NCBI GenBank assembly: GCA_030524455.1
Contig: JAUNGT010000001.1
Coordinates: 336,631 to 400,630 of the forward strand
Length of the DNA stretch: 64,000 bases
Origin: Eubacteriales bacterium
Lineage (GTDB): Bacteria; Bacillota; Clostridia; Lachnospirales; Lachnospiraceae
Direction: 5' to 3'
Below, piece by piece: positions 17,625 through 25,681 of this stretch. Position 1 is the stretch's first letter; each line of letters starts with the position of its first letter. Position numbers and translations under genes: made by a program. The notes beneath the pieces were generated by a model. It was not told the origin of the DNA. It saw only the letters and a program-made list of their open reading frames with translations, and made no database searches.

Positions 17625-17625
17625 T
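17424..17625 (+). repeat. Direct repeat, copy 2 (3' end of the intact rpn gene)
   Basis: Second member of the pair described at 16355-16556. The divergent patch here is 17534-17555. The repeat covers exactly the internal ribosome site, internal ATG and the C-terminal 57 codons, plus about nine codons upstream. Confidence 0.9.
17433..17624 (+). other. Internal ribosome site and gene-within-gene in rpn
   Basis: AAAGGAGG at 17433-17440 stands ten bases before an in-frame ATG at 17451. Translation from it gives a 57-residue C-terminal protein ending at 17624. A perfect Shine-Dalgarno inside a coding region, conserved in both repeat copies, supports real internal initiation, as shown for E. coli Rpn small proteins. 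Expression here is not shown. Confidence 0.6.
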
Positions 17626-17636
17626 CTTTACGGGGT

Positions 17637-17767
17637 CGGATAGAGAAAGATCTTCTTCCCCTATCCGACGCGATACCGCAGCCAGCTCACAGCGAAGCTG
17701 TTCGCTGTCCGTTGCCCTGCAAATGGCTGCCCGTGCAAGCACGGCAGCCGCTTGCGGGGCGTATCGC
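17637..17767 (-). repeat. Structured 131-bp intergenic repeat, copy B (inverted)
   Basis: Reverse complement is 93% identical to copy A (nine substitutions, no gaps). It begins 12 bases after the rpn stop, so its hairpin CGGATAGAG...CTATCCG-type stem may also end the rpn transcript. It lies downstream of the sulfatase gene, with partial copy C on the other side of that gene. Confidence 0.8.
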
Positions 17768-17773
17768 ACAGAA

Positions 17774-17807
17774 AGAGGAGAGTTCTGCGTAAGCGGAACT
17801 CTCCTCT
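17774..17807 (-). terminator. Hairpin terminator at the end of the sulfatase gene
   Basis: AGAGGAGAGTTC (17774-17785) and GAACTCTCCTCT (17796-17807) form a perfect 12-bp stem with a ten-base loop. On the minus strand it is followed by TTTCTG. It lies 57 bases past the sulfatase stop. The T run is short, so termination may be partial; it could also serve transcripts from the left. Confidence 0.65.
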
Positions 17808-17863
17808 TAGAAGTTCGGGCAGCTGTTTTGGCCGAGCCGGCCGATCGGTTTCTTGCCGCGTAG

Positions 17864-19249
17864 TCAGTGCTGGTGGTTATCTGCCGCTGCGGTTTGATAG
17901 TCGGCCATGACGCTGTCAAACCATGAATCGAAGGCGGCAGAGAGCTTTTGCACCAAATCCGGGTGTTTGGAAGCAAGATCGTTTCGCTCCAGAGGGTCGT
18001 CCTCCAGACGGTACAGCTGCGGCGGATGGGGCGCAGGGATGCATCGGAAGGAATCGTCGAAGGGATAAGGACGGTCCGGCAGCGTTTCCATTTGCTTGAT
18101 GCGTTCATCCAGTGCGATGACTTCGGGCGGAACCTGATGCGCCTCCTCGATGGGGGGCCATACAAGCTTCCAGGGACCCATTCGCACAGCCGCATTGCAT
18201 CGGGAGACCGGAGTGAAACGGTTATATTGCCAAAATTGCGGATACGCGGGGAAGGGATCCTTGCTCAGAAGATCGGTCAGGCGGCTCGTTCCGTCCAGAG
18301 CCAGTTTTTGGGGCACAGGAATGGAGCAGGCTTCGAGCAATGTGGGAAACCAGTCGCAGCCGTGGAAAAAGGCGTGACAGCGGCTGTCCGGCGGCAGGTG
18401 TCCCGGCCAGCGGATGACGGCCGGCACGCGGATACCCCCCTCGAAGACCTCCCCTTTTTCGCCGTGAAGACAGCAATTATACCGTGCCGTATCCCCGTAA
18501 AGCTGAGGGCCGTTGTCGCTGGAAAAGACCACGATTGTATTTTCTGCAAGGGAGAGCTCATCAAGGTGCTGCAGAATCTGTCCAATGCCCTCATCCATGC
18601 AGGCGATCATGCCGTAGAGCGTAGCCAGTGTGGGATGGAAGCGCCCGGTTTCGGAAAAAGGGCGAACATACTCCTTGGGGCACTGGAAGGGAAAGTGAGG
18701 AGCGTTATAGGCAACATGCAGGAAAAAGGGCTTGTCTGCGTTTTCATCCAGAAAACGGATGGCTTCCCGGGTAATGACGTGGGTCATATAAGAACCGTCG
18801 GAGGGCTCAGACGTACCGTTGCGGTCTATTTTATATTGATAGTAATCGCTCCAGCCTCCACGAAATCCGACAAAGGTATCAAAGCCGCGCTGATTTGGAT
18901 GATATTGGCTGCCGATCAGCCCGAGATGCCATTTGCCGATCAGGCCGGTGCGATAGCCGTTTGCCCGGTAGACATCGCCGAGCGTGACCTCGCGCAGCGC
19001 CATGCGGTCGCCGCCGATGGCCTCATAGGTATCGACGGCGCCGGTGCGCTGCGGATAACGTCCGGTTAAAAGGGAAGCTCTCGCAGGGGCGCATACGGGA
19101 GAGGCGCTGTAGCAGTGGGAGAGCGTACAGCCCTCAGCCACGAGCCGGTCAAGCTGTGGAGTCCTGGAGCTGCCGTCTCCAAAGATTCCAAAGTCCCCAT
19201 AGCCCATATCGTCTGCGAGAATGAAAATTACGTTGGGAGATTGAGTCAT
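17864..19249 (-). CDS. Sulfatase (arylsulfatase family, cysteine type)
   Basis: 461 residues. The N-terminal NVIFILADDMGYGDFG gives the metal-binding aspartates; C53 in SPVCAPARAS is the residue converted to formylglycine (C-x-P-x-R type), and KWHLG and the DNGPQ motif complete the active site. No signal peptide, so it should act on imported sulfated sugars in the cytoplasm. No formylglycine-generating anSME gene is in the window. The ATG at 19249 is chosen for AGGAGG seven bases upstream; a longer reading from 19288 lacks one. Flanked by inverted copies of the structured repeat. Confidence 0.92.
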   Translation of the reverse strand: MTQSPNVIFILADDMGYGDFGIFGDGSSRTPQLDRLVAEGCTLSHCYSASPVCAPARASLLTGRYPQRTGAVDTYEAIGGDRMALREVTLGDVYRANGYRTGLIGKWHLGLIGSQYHPNQRGFDTFVGFRGGWSDYYQYKIDRNGTSEPSDGSYMTHVITREAIRFLDENADKPFFLHVAYNAPHFPFQCPKEYVRPFSETGRFHPTLATLYGMIACMDEGIGQILQHLDELSLAENTIVVFSSDNGPQLYGDTARYNCCLHGEKGEVFEGGIRVPAVIRWPGHLPPDSRCHAFFHGCDWFPTLLEACSIPVPQKLALDGTSRLTDLLSKDPFPAYPQFWQYNRFTPVSRCNAAVRMGPWKLVWPPIEEAHQVPPEVIALDERIKQMETLPDRPYPFDDSFRCIPAPHPPQLYRLEDDPLERNDLASKHPDLVQKLSAAFDSWFDSVMADYQTAAADNHQH

Positions 19250-19392
19250 AACAGATCCTCCTAGATCCATTGATGGTAGCAGAGGCAAAAGGCTTTTTGT
19301 CTCTGCTATTATAATAATATGATATAGAAAATAAAGCCATAGAGTATTTTAAGATATGGAGCTTATATTTTGATGTGGATACGATCAAGATC

Positions 19393-19430
19393 ATCGCGGC
19401 GGATAGGGGAAGAAAATCTTTCCCTATCCG
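19393..19430 (+). repeat. Structured repeat, partial copy C
   Basis: 38 bases identical to the right end of copy A (13774-13811): the end hairpin CGGATAGGG ... CCCTATCCG with its flank ATCGCGG. It lies 36 bases beyond the end of the iron transporter operon and may double as a transcription end for that minus-strand operon, although no T run follows. Confidence 0.75.
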
Positions 19431-19465
19431 ATTGCTGTTTCCCGGCATTATGACCGCGGAATGAA

Positions 19466-20269
19466 TTAAGCCAGAGCGTTCTCAGCGTGATGCCGACCGA
19501 TGGGCACAATCAGGGGTGTCTGGGACACCGGATCTGTCAGAACGGTGCTGCGAATGCCGAATACCTCGTGCAGCAGCGCCGGGCAGATCACGTCCTGCGG
19601 TGTGCCCTCCGCGATCAGAGTGCCCTTTTTCATGGCAAAAATGTAATCCGCATAGCGGGCGGAAAGATTTATATCATGCAGGACCATACAGATTGTGGTC
19701 CCTTTTTTTCTGTTTAAATCCGTCAAAAGATCCAGAATTTCCACCTGATAGGCAATATCCAGATAGGTGATCGGCTCGTCCAGCAGGAGGATATCCGTTT
19801 CCTGGGCGAGAGCCAAAGCGATCCAGACACGCTGACGCTGCCCGCCGGACAGCTCGTCCACACAGCGATCGGCAAGCTCTGTGATGCCCATGATTTCCAT
19901 GGCCTCCTGCACGGCCCGAAAGTCCTCCCGGGACATGTTGCGGGCAAACTGGCGATAGGGGAAGCGGCCCCTGGATACCAGGTCCGTCACCCGGATGCCG
20001 TCCGGCACGATGGGAGACTGGGGCAGCAGGCCCAGCCGCTGAGCTACGCTTTTGGATGGCTGACTGTTGATTTCCTTGCCGTCTAAAAGGACCTGCCCGT
20101 CACTGGGGGAGAGCAGGCGGGCGAAGGTTTTGAGCATGGTGGACTTGCCGCAGCCGTTGCCGCCGATGATGACGCTGATTTTCCCCTTGGGAAGAGTCAG
20201 GGAAACCTGGTTTACAATGATGTTATGGTCGTAGCCTGCCACCAGGGCAGATGCTTCCAGGGTTGCCAT
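19466..20269 (-). CDS. Iron-siderophore ABC transporter ATPase (FepC/FhuC type)
   Basis: 267 residues with Walker A GGNGCGKST, signature LSGGQRQRVWIALAL and Walker B ILLLDEPITYLDI. The subfamily motif after Walker B (TYLD) and the switch MVLHDINLSARYADYI identify the siderophore/cobalamin group. Last gene of a four-gene minus-strand operon whose order is receptor, two permeases, ATPase. Confidence 0.95.
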   Translation of the reverse strand: MATLEASALVAGYDHNIIVNQVSLTLPKGKISVIIGGNGCGKSTMLKTFARLLSPSDGQVLLDGKEINSQPSKSVAQRLGLLPQSPIVPDGIRVTDLVSRGRFPYRQFARNMSREDFRAVQEAMEIMGITELADRCVDELSGGQRQRVWIALALAQETDILLLDEPITYLDIAYQVEILDLLTDLNRKKGTTICMVLHDINLSARYADYIFAMKKGTLIAEGTPQDVICPALLHEVFGIRSTVLTDPVSQTPLIVPIGRHHAENALA

Positions 20270-20270
20270 A

Positions 20271-21284
20271 TTATTGTTCTCCTTTTCGATTGATGGAAAG
20301 CAGCAGCCAGATCAGGTAAGGCGCGCCCAAAATACCGGTGACAACGCCCACGGGATAGCGGGCGGGCAGCGCATACTGAGCGACCAGATCCGAAGCCACC
20401 ACCAGGATTGCGCCCACCAGGCCGGAGCAAAGCAGGTTGGTCTGTCCGCTGCGGGAGAGACGGGCGGCAATGGGGCCGGATAAAAAAGCCACCGAAGCGA
20501 TGGGGCCGGATACCGCGGTGGAAAAGGCGATCAGCAGCAGGGAAAACAGGATCAGCCCGATCCGGCTTGCAAAAACGGGCAGCCCCAGCGTAACGGCATG
20601 GCTTGTACCCAGCTGAAGCACCGCCAGATGTCTGTGCAGTAAAAACAGGGCAAAGCCGGAGAGGAACACGATAGCTGCCAGCCGCGGGATGTCGGACAGA
20701 GAAACGCCGTTTAAGCTGCCGCTGAGCCAGCGAAGCGCGTTGCCTACGTCATATTCGGAAGCCTTAAGCAGCATCCAGGAGATCAGCGCGTTTAAAAAGG
20801 CCTGTGCGCCGATACCGGTCAGGATTAACTTTCCGTTGGAGTAGCCGCCGCTGCGCGCCAGCAGGTAGATGAGGGCGGAGACAAGAAGTCCGCTGGTCAC
20901 CGCCAGGGCGGAAACCCATGCGCCGCTCAAATGCAGGAACAAAATGGCGAATACGGCTGCCGCGCTGCTGCCTGCGGTGACGCCGATAATATCCGGGCTG
21001 GCCAGAGGATTGCCCAGCAGTTTTTGAAACGTATTGCCGGCCATGCCGAAGGCAAGCCCGCAGAGGACGCCGGCCAGGGTGCGGGGCAGGCGCAGCGTCA
21101 GGATGGTGAAGGTAGCGCCCTGGATGCTTTCGCCGGACAGTACCCGGAAAATGGTTTGCGGATTGTAAATCGTATTGCCGTAAATCATGGAGACCGCAGC
21201 CAGGACCGCCAGCAGGAGCGCAAGAAACGCCGTCAAAATCCAGTAGGCGCGCTGGCGCCGCCGATAACCGTTGATGATTGTCAT
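20271..21284 (-). CDS. FecCD-family siderophore permease, second subunit
   Basis: 337 residues, about nine or ten membrane segments. FecCD hallmarks are seen: RLPRTLAGVLCGLAFGMAGNTFQKLLGNPLASPDIIGVTAGSSAAA and, near the C-terminus, GPIASVAFLSGPIAARL. The start overlaps the first permease's stop by four bases (ATGA). Forms the channel with the neighbouring subunit. Confidence 0.95.
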   Translation of the reverse strand: MTIINGYRRRQRAYWILTAFLALLLAVLAAVSMIYGNTIYNPQTIFRVLSGESIQGATFTILTLRLPRTLAGVLCGLAFGMAGNTFQKLLGNPLASPDIIGVTAGSSAAAVFAILFLHLSGAWVSALAVTSGLLVSALIYLLARSGGYSNGKLILTGIGAQAFLNALISWMLLKASEYDVGNALRWLSGSLNGVSLSDIPRLAAIVFLSGFALFLLHRHLAVLQLGTSHAVTLGLPVFASRIGLILFSLLLIAFSTAVSGPIASVAFLSGPIAARLSRSGQTNLLCSGLVGAILVVASDLVAQYALPARYPVGVVTGILGAPYLIWLLLSINRKGEQ

Positions 21285-22291
21285 AAGCCGTACACCTTTC
21301 CCTTTCGGATGATCAGGATAAATACCGGCGCGCCCATCAGGGCAGTGATAATGCCGGATTCAATTTCGCCGGGGCGTCCCAGGATTCTGCCGGCCAGATC
21401 CGCGATCAGCAAAAGGCAGCTGCCAAGCAGAGCGGAGAAGGGGAGCAGAACCCGCATATCCGGACCAAGCACCAGCCGGACCAGATGAGGAATCATCAGA
21501 CTGATAAAGCCGATGGGGCCGGCCAGCGCCGTGGTGGAGGCGCACAGCAGCACACCGGCCAGAGCGGACAGCCCCCGCACGGCCGTCACATTGACGCCCA
21601 GAGAGGTGGCTGTCTCATCGCCCAGCGCCAGCGCATTGAGAAACGGCGCCATGCAGATGCTTAACAGAAAGCCCGCCGCAAAATAGGGCAGCAGCAGACG
21701 GATGTCGCTCCAGGAAGCGCCGCCGATATTGCCGGTCTGCCAGAAGCGGAACTGATCCATGACCTGGGAATCGGGCAGCATCACGGTGTTGACCAGCGAC
21801 TGCAGCGCGGTTCCGGCCGCTGTGCCCGCCAGCGCAAGCTTCATCGGCGTAGCGCCGCCATGTCCGGTGGAGGCAAGTCCGTAAACCAGCAGGGCCGTCA
21901 GGGCAGCGCCCGCGAAGGCGCACCAGATATACTGGTTGGGGCTGGTAATGTGAAAAAAGGACATGCCGCAGACCACAAACAGGGAGGCTCCGGTGTTGAC
22001 GCCAAGAATGCTGGGATCCGCAATCGGATTGCGGGTGACGGACTGCATCATCGCGCCGGAAATGCTCAGGGCAGCTCCGGCGATCACGCCGAAGACCATG
22101 CGGGGAATCCGGCTCTGTACCACGCTGGTCTGATAATTTTCCAGACGGATCCCCTGCAGGGCATCCAGGATATTCTGATAACCGACGGACTTTGTGCCGA
22201 AGGTAATCGAAAGAATCATACAGATACAAAGTCCTGACAGGCTCAAAAGGCCTGTCAGGATCATTTTTTTACGGTTATTGAATGTTTTCAT
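21281..22291 (-). CDS. FecCD-family siderophore permease, first subunit
   Basis: 336 residues with the family motifs SRIPRMVFGVIAGAALSISGAMMQSVTRNPIADPSILGVNTGASL and GPIGFISLMIPHLVRLVLG. Its ATG at 22291 lies 17 bases inside the receptor gene and has no clear ribosome site, so translation is probably coupled; an in-frame ATG at 22264 is an alternative. Confidence 0.94.
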   Translation of the reverse strand: MKTFNNRKKMILTGLLSLSGLCICMILSITFGTKSVGYQNILDALQGIRLENYQTSVVQSRIPRMVFGVIAGAALSISGAMMQSVTRNPIADPSILGVNTGASLFVVCGMSFFHITSPNQYIWCAFAGAALTALLVYGLASTGHGGATPMKLALAGTAAGTALQSLVNTVMLPDSQVMDQFRFWQTGNIGGASWSDIRLLLPYFAAGFLLSICMAPFLNALALGDETATSLGVNVTAVRGLSALAGVLLCASTTALAGPIGFISLMIPHLVRLVLGPDMRVLLPFSALLGSCLLLIADLAGRILGRPGEIESGIITALMGAPVFILIIRKGKVYGL

Positions 22292-23396
22292 GGGCAGCGT
22301 TTAATAAAGAAAGATATTCATCGATGCACGCGGGGATGGAAAGGATCGAGGGGGTCGTGGCTGCAGCCATATCCGTGGTGGCATCCAGCAGCATGACGGC
22401 GCCATTCTTGATCGCGGGAATCGAGGACATCAGCGGATCTGCCTGCAGAGCAGTAAGCAGTTCTTCGTCGCCGTACACGATAATCATTTCCACATCGCTT
22501 AAGGTATCCGCATTTTCACGGCTGATGGTGACGGAGAAATCATCCGCATTTTCAGCCAGGTCCAGAATGCTCTGGGGAACCTCCAGTCCCAGATCCAGCA
22601 GGAAGTTTGCTCTGGGATCGGTGGGCAGGTATGCGTAAAAGGTGCTGAAATCATCGGGGCTGATCCACAAAAATGCGGTCTTGGTGCCTGCAAGCTCCGG
22701 ATACTGCGCCAGCTTCTCCTGAATCAGCGCGTCCACCTCGGCTACCTTGGCCTCGCCCTCGGGCTTCATGCCCATGCCCTCAGCGTTTAAGATGGTCTGC
22801 TCTCTCCAGGTGGTCTGCCAGGGGGCAGTCTGATAGGTCACAACCGGCGCGATCTCGCTGAGCAGGTTGTATTCCTCCTCCGTCATACCGGAGTAAGCGG
22901 CCAGAATCACATCGGGAGCCGCATCGTTGATGGCCTCGTAATCAAAACCGTCGGTATCGTCAAATACCACCGGATTGTCCTCGCCGAGAGCGGCGAAGGC
23001 TGCATCCGTCCAGGTGTGAAGATTTTTATCCGTCACCTTACCGTAGTTGGCAGCGGAGCAGCCTACCGGCACAACGCCCAGCGCCAGAGGCGTATCCTGA
23101 TTTTCCCAGCCAAGTGTGACGATGCGCTCAGGCTTTTCCTCAATGACGGTTTCTCCAAAGGCGTGAGTGATCGTGATCGGATAGCTCACCTCGCTGTCCG
23201 CTGCAGTCTCGGTCTCAGCAGAGACGGAAGTATCCGCTGAGGCCTCCTCCGTCGCAGCCTGGCTGCTCTCGGAAACGGAAGCGCTCTCGGCCGCGCTCTG
23301 GGTCGAAGCGGTATCGGAAGCTGTCGAGCCACAGCCTGCCAGCAGCGCTGCGGACATCGACAGACAAAGCAAACCGGTCAGTAAATTTTTCTTCAT
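22275..23396 (-). CDS. Siderophore-binding lipoprotein (PF01497 family)
   Basis: 373 residues. A lipoprotein signal peptide ends in ALLAGC (Cys 22), followed by a Ser/Ala/Glu-rich linker to about residue 70 and the periplasmic-binding domain (ITITHAFGETVIEEKPERIVTLGWENQDTPLALGVVPVG), typical of iron-siderophore receptors. AAGGAGG precedes the ATG. First gene of the operon and directly downstream of an iron-type promoter/operator. Confidence 0.94.
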   Translation of the reverse strand: MKKNLLTGLLCLSMSAALLAGCGSTASDTASTQSAAESASVSESSQAATEEASADTSVSAETETAADSEVSYPITITHAFGETVIEEKPERIVTLGWENQDTPLALGVVPVGCSAANYGKVTDKNLHTWTDAAFAALGEDNPVVFDDTDGFDYEAINDAAPDVILAAYSGMTEEEYNLLSEIAPVVTYQTAPWQTTWREQTILNAEGMGMKPEGEAKVAEVDALIQEKLAQYPELAGTKTAFLWISPDDFSTFYAYLPTDPRANFLLDLGLEVPQSILDLAENADDFSVTISRENADTLSDVEMIIVYGDEELLTALQADPLMSSIPAIKNGAVMLLDATTDMAAATTPSILSIPACIDEYLSLLNAAHENIQ

Positions 23397-23439
23397 AACT
23401 CCTCCTTATGAATAGAATATAAGTGTATTGATACTTTAA

Positions 23440-23491
23440 TTAGCATTAACTAACCGCGGTTCAATATATCATAAGAAAGATAGGGTGTCAA
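23440..23491 (-). promoter_or_regulatory. Iron-transporter promoter with DtxR/IdeR-like operator
   Basis: On the minus strand TTGACA (23486-23491) and TATATT (23463-23468) are separated by 17 bases. The inverted repeat TTAGTTAATGCTAA (23440-23453) lies at about +3 to +16. Its TTAG-N6-CTAA layout matches the half-sites of DtxR-family iron repressor boxes rather than the Fur box. Iron repression is inferred. Confidence 0.7.
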
Positions 23492-23743
23492 TCTTTTTGT
23501 GAAAGGTATTGCATGAAAAAGAAAAAAGGAAAAAAGGAGGCGACGGTGTAATAAATGAAGATGCACTAAAGTATCCAGGCGTGATGATCTGGGTGTTTTT
23601 GATGGATGGTAAACAGGGAAATCTGCTTATTGCTTTTCGAAGCATGGTCGTATAAACTATAATAAAAGTTTCCCTTTTATGTATAGATTTGATAGTGAAG
23701 GATAGGAAGCGTCTGTGAGAACTGTTTGAAAGGAGCTTTTGAA
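23492..23743. other. Intergenic region between iron operon and IclR gene
   Basis: This AT-rich stretch marks the left edge of a low-GC island. I see no ORF of note. TATAAT at 23658-23663 is a likely -10 for the regulator gene on the + strand, with only a poor -35 (TTCGAA, 16-base spacer). Short dyads such as GCTTTTCGAAGC occur just upstream. Confidence 0.4.
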
Positions 23744-24499
23744 ATGGCAGAGGTGGAAATAAAAGTAAAGAGCCTTTATAAAGCGCTGGAAATTTTGAAT
23801 TGTTTTGTTAAAAAGCCACGGTTGGGGGTGACGGAACTGAGCGAGATGCTGGATTTGAATAAAAGTAATGTACATAATATTTTGACAACTTTTAAAGCAA
23901 TGGATTATGTGGAACAGGATGAAGAAAGCGGAAAATATTGTCTGGGAGTAGGGATTTTTCAGTTATGTCAGGCAGCAGGAGATCGCTTCAGCATTCGCAG
24001 TATTGCTATGCCCTTTATGCAGGAGATTGCGGATATGACGGGAGAGATGGTTTATTTGGCAGTTCCCCATGAGGACGAGGTAATTTATTTGGAAGCGATT
24101 TATCCGGTGGAATCCTTTAATTTGATGCGTGTGATTTTAGGTGAACGGGCACGAATGTTTTGTACGGGAATTGGGAAGGCTATGCTGGCAAATATGCCGA
24201 TACAGATCCAGGAGGAGTATATTAGCAGGCCGTTGCCGTCCTACACGGAGAATACGATTACGGATCAGGATGAGTTGCGCAGAGAATTAGCACGGATACG
24301 TGAAAAGGGATATGCGGTCGATAATATGGAACATGAATTTGGCGTGAAGTGTGTGGCCATGCCGTTGTTTGGACGAAAAGGGACGGTGGAAGGAGCGATT
24401 AGTGTTAGTGGACCGTCCCTGCGGTTTTCGGAGAAAAGGATACTGGAAATTGTAGAAATTATGAGAAATCGTGTGGAAAAAATAAAAGTACGGTTGTAA
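23744..24499 (+). CDS. IclR-family transcription regulator
   Basis: 251 residues: N-terminal winged helix (LYKALEILNCF ... LGVTELSEMLDLNKSNVHNILTTFKAMDYVEQ), then the IclR effector-binding domain (SIAMPFMQEIADMTGEMVYLAVPHEDEVIYLE ... GIGKAMLANMP). AAAGGAG precedes the ATG at 23744; the TTG at 23726 is unneeded. It likely controls the sugar-uptake genes that follow, through the operator array at 24595-24673. The effector is not known. Confidence 0.9.
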   Translation: MAEVEIKVKSLYKALEILNCFVKKPRLGVTELSEMLDLNKSNVHNILTTFKAMDYVEQDEESGKYCLGVGIFQLCQAAGDRFSIRSIAMPFMQEIADMTGEMVYLAVPHEDEVIYLEAIYPVESFNLMRVILGERARMFCTGIGKAMLANMPIQIQEEYISRPLPSYTENTITDQDELRRELARIREKGYAVDNMEHEFGVKCVAMPLFGRKGTVEGAISVSGPSLRFSEKRILEIVEIMRNRVEKIKVRL

Positions 24500-24564
24500 A
24501 GTAAGCAAAATAGATAAAAAAGAAGGTGGAGAATTGGCATTTATTGGGGGTTGCTGAAATTGTG

Positions 24565-24673
24565 TTGACGTGCTATAGTGAGTATGTAAATAAAAAGAAC
24601 TAAGTTCTTCATTTAAGAACGAAAGTTCTTTTTAAAACACCAATATAGAGAACGATGTTCTATAATAAAGAAC
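24565..24673 (+). promoter_or_regulatory. Promoter with an array of GAAC/GTTC operator palindromes
   Basis: TTGACG (24565-24570) and TAAATA (24587-24592; spacer 16) form a likely promoter. Directly after it come AAGAAC-TAA-GTTCTT (24595-24609), AAGAAC-GAAA-GTTCTT (24615-24630), GAGAAC-GAT-GTTCTA (24648-24662) and a half-site AAGAAC (24668-24673). The even spacing and repeated sequence point to cooperative binding by a dimeric regulator, most simply the IclR protein encoded just upstream. Confidence 0.75.
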
Positions 24674-24688
24674 GGAATGGAGGAGAAA

Positions 24689-25681
24689 ATGAAAAACCCA
24701 TTTCCTGGGGGTGTGTGGCCGGTTATGCTGACACCCTTTACAGAAGAGAATCGAGTGGATTTTGCTGGACTAGAAGCTTTAATTGAATGGTATATTCGTC
24801 AGGGAGTCGACGGATTATTTGCTGTTACACAGTCGAGTGAGATGTTCTTTTTATCACTGGAAGAAAGGGTACAAATTGCAACTTTCGTGAAAGAGAAAGC
24901 GGCGGGGAGAGTGCCGGTGATTGCTTCCGGACACATTGCGGATAGTATAGAGGAGCAGGTGCTTGAGGTGAGACGAATGGCACAGACTGGTGTAGATGCG
25001 GTGATATTGATTACCAATCGCCTGGCAAAAGAGGGAGAGGATGATGGAATATGGATGAAAAACATGGAAAAGCTTTTGGAGAGAATACCTGATGGTATTA
25101 GGCTAGGCTTATACGAATGCCCTTATCCATATAAAAGAGTGTTGAACAGAAAACTTACGGAGTGGTGTGCACAATCTGGGAGATTTTATTTTCTGAAAGA
25201 TACAAGTTGTGACTTGGAAAATATTCGTATGAAATTGAAGGTGTGTGAAGGAAGTTTATTAAAGCTATACAATGCGAATACGGCTACGTTGCTGGAATCC
25301 CTGAGAGAAGGCGCAGCCGGCTATAGCGGTGTCATGGCAAATATGCAGTGTAAGTTATATGTAAAACTTATGAAGGATTTTGAGCGTACAGATATGGAAG
25401 CACTTGCAGAGCGGCTCACAATATGCGCATTAATTGAAAGACAATGGTATCCATCTAACGCGAAGTATTATTTGAGTTTGGAAGGGCTGCCAATTTTGAT
25501 GAAATGCAGGGTGCAGGATGCCAGCCGGTTGACCTCCACATGGAAGAAAGAGGTGAGAATGTTAAGAAATATAACAGGATGGTTGGAGGATGAGTATTTG
25601 CAGCGCAGAGACGGCAAAAAATATGAAGGAAATTTGCAGATATCTGCAGAAAAAGAGAAGGGACGGGGAATATATGCATGA
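24689..25681 (+). CDS. Dihydrodipicolinate synthase/N-acetylneuraminate lyase family aldolase
   Basis: 330 residues, TIM-barrel class I aldolase family (PF00701). GVWPVMLTPFTEENRVDFAGLEALIEWYIRQGVDGLF is the family N-terminus; the Schiff-base lysine is in FYFLKDTSCD, and LYECPYPYKR supplies the usual tyrosine region. GxTGE is replaced by VTQSSEM, as in non-DapA members. The start at 24689 follows GGAGGAG; an ATG at 24677 is possible. Placed with an Asp-box protein and a sugar importer, it more likely cleaves a 2-keto acid sugar than makes lysine precursor. Confidence 0.85.
   Translation: MKNPFPGGVWPVMLTPFTEENRVDFAGLEALIEWYIRQGVDGLFAVTQSSEMFFLSLEERVQIATFVKEKAAGRVPVIASGHIADSIEEQVLEVRRMAQTGVDAVILITNRLAKEGEDDGIWMKNMEKLLERIPDGIRLGLYECPYPYKRVLNRKLTEWCAQSGRFYFLKDTSCDLENIRMKLKVCEGSLLKLYNANTATLLESLREGAAGYSGVMANMQCKLYVKLMKDFERTDMEALAERLTICALIERQWYPSNAKYYLSLEGLPILMKCRVQDASRLTSTWKKEVRMLRNITGWLEDEYLQRRDGKKYEGNLQISAEKEKGRGIYA

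Noticed and set aside
24689..25681. Assigning the aldolase as DapA of lysine synthesis
   Set aside because: The substrate-site motif differs and the gene sits in a sugar-import operon, far from asd and other lysine genes.
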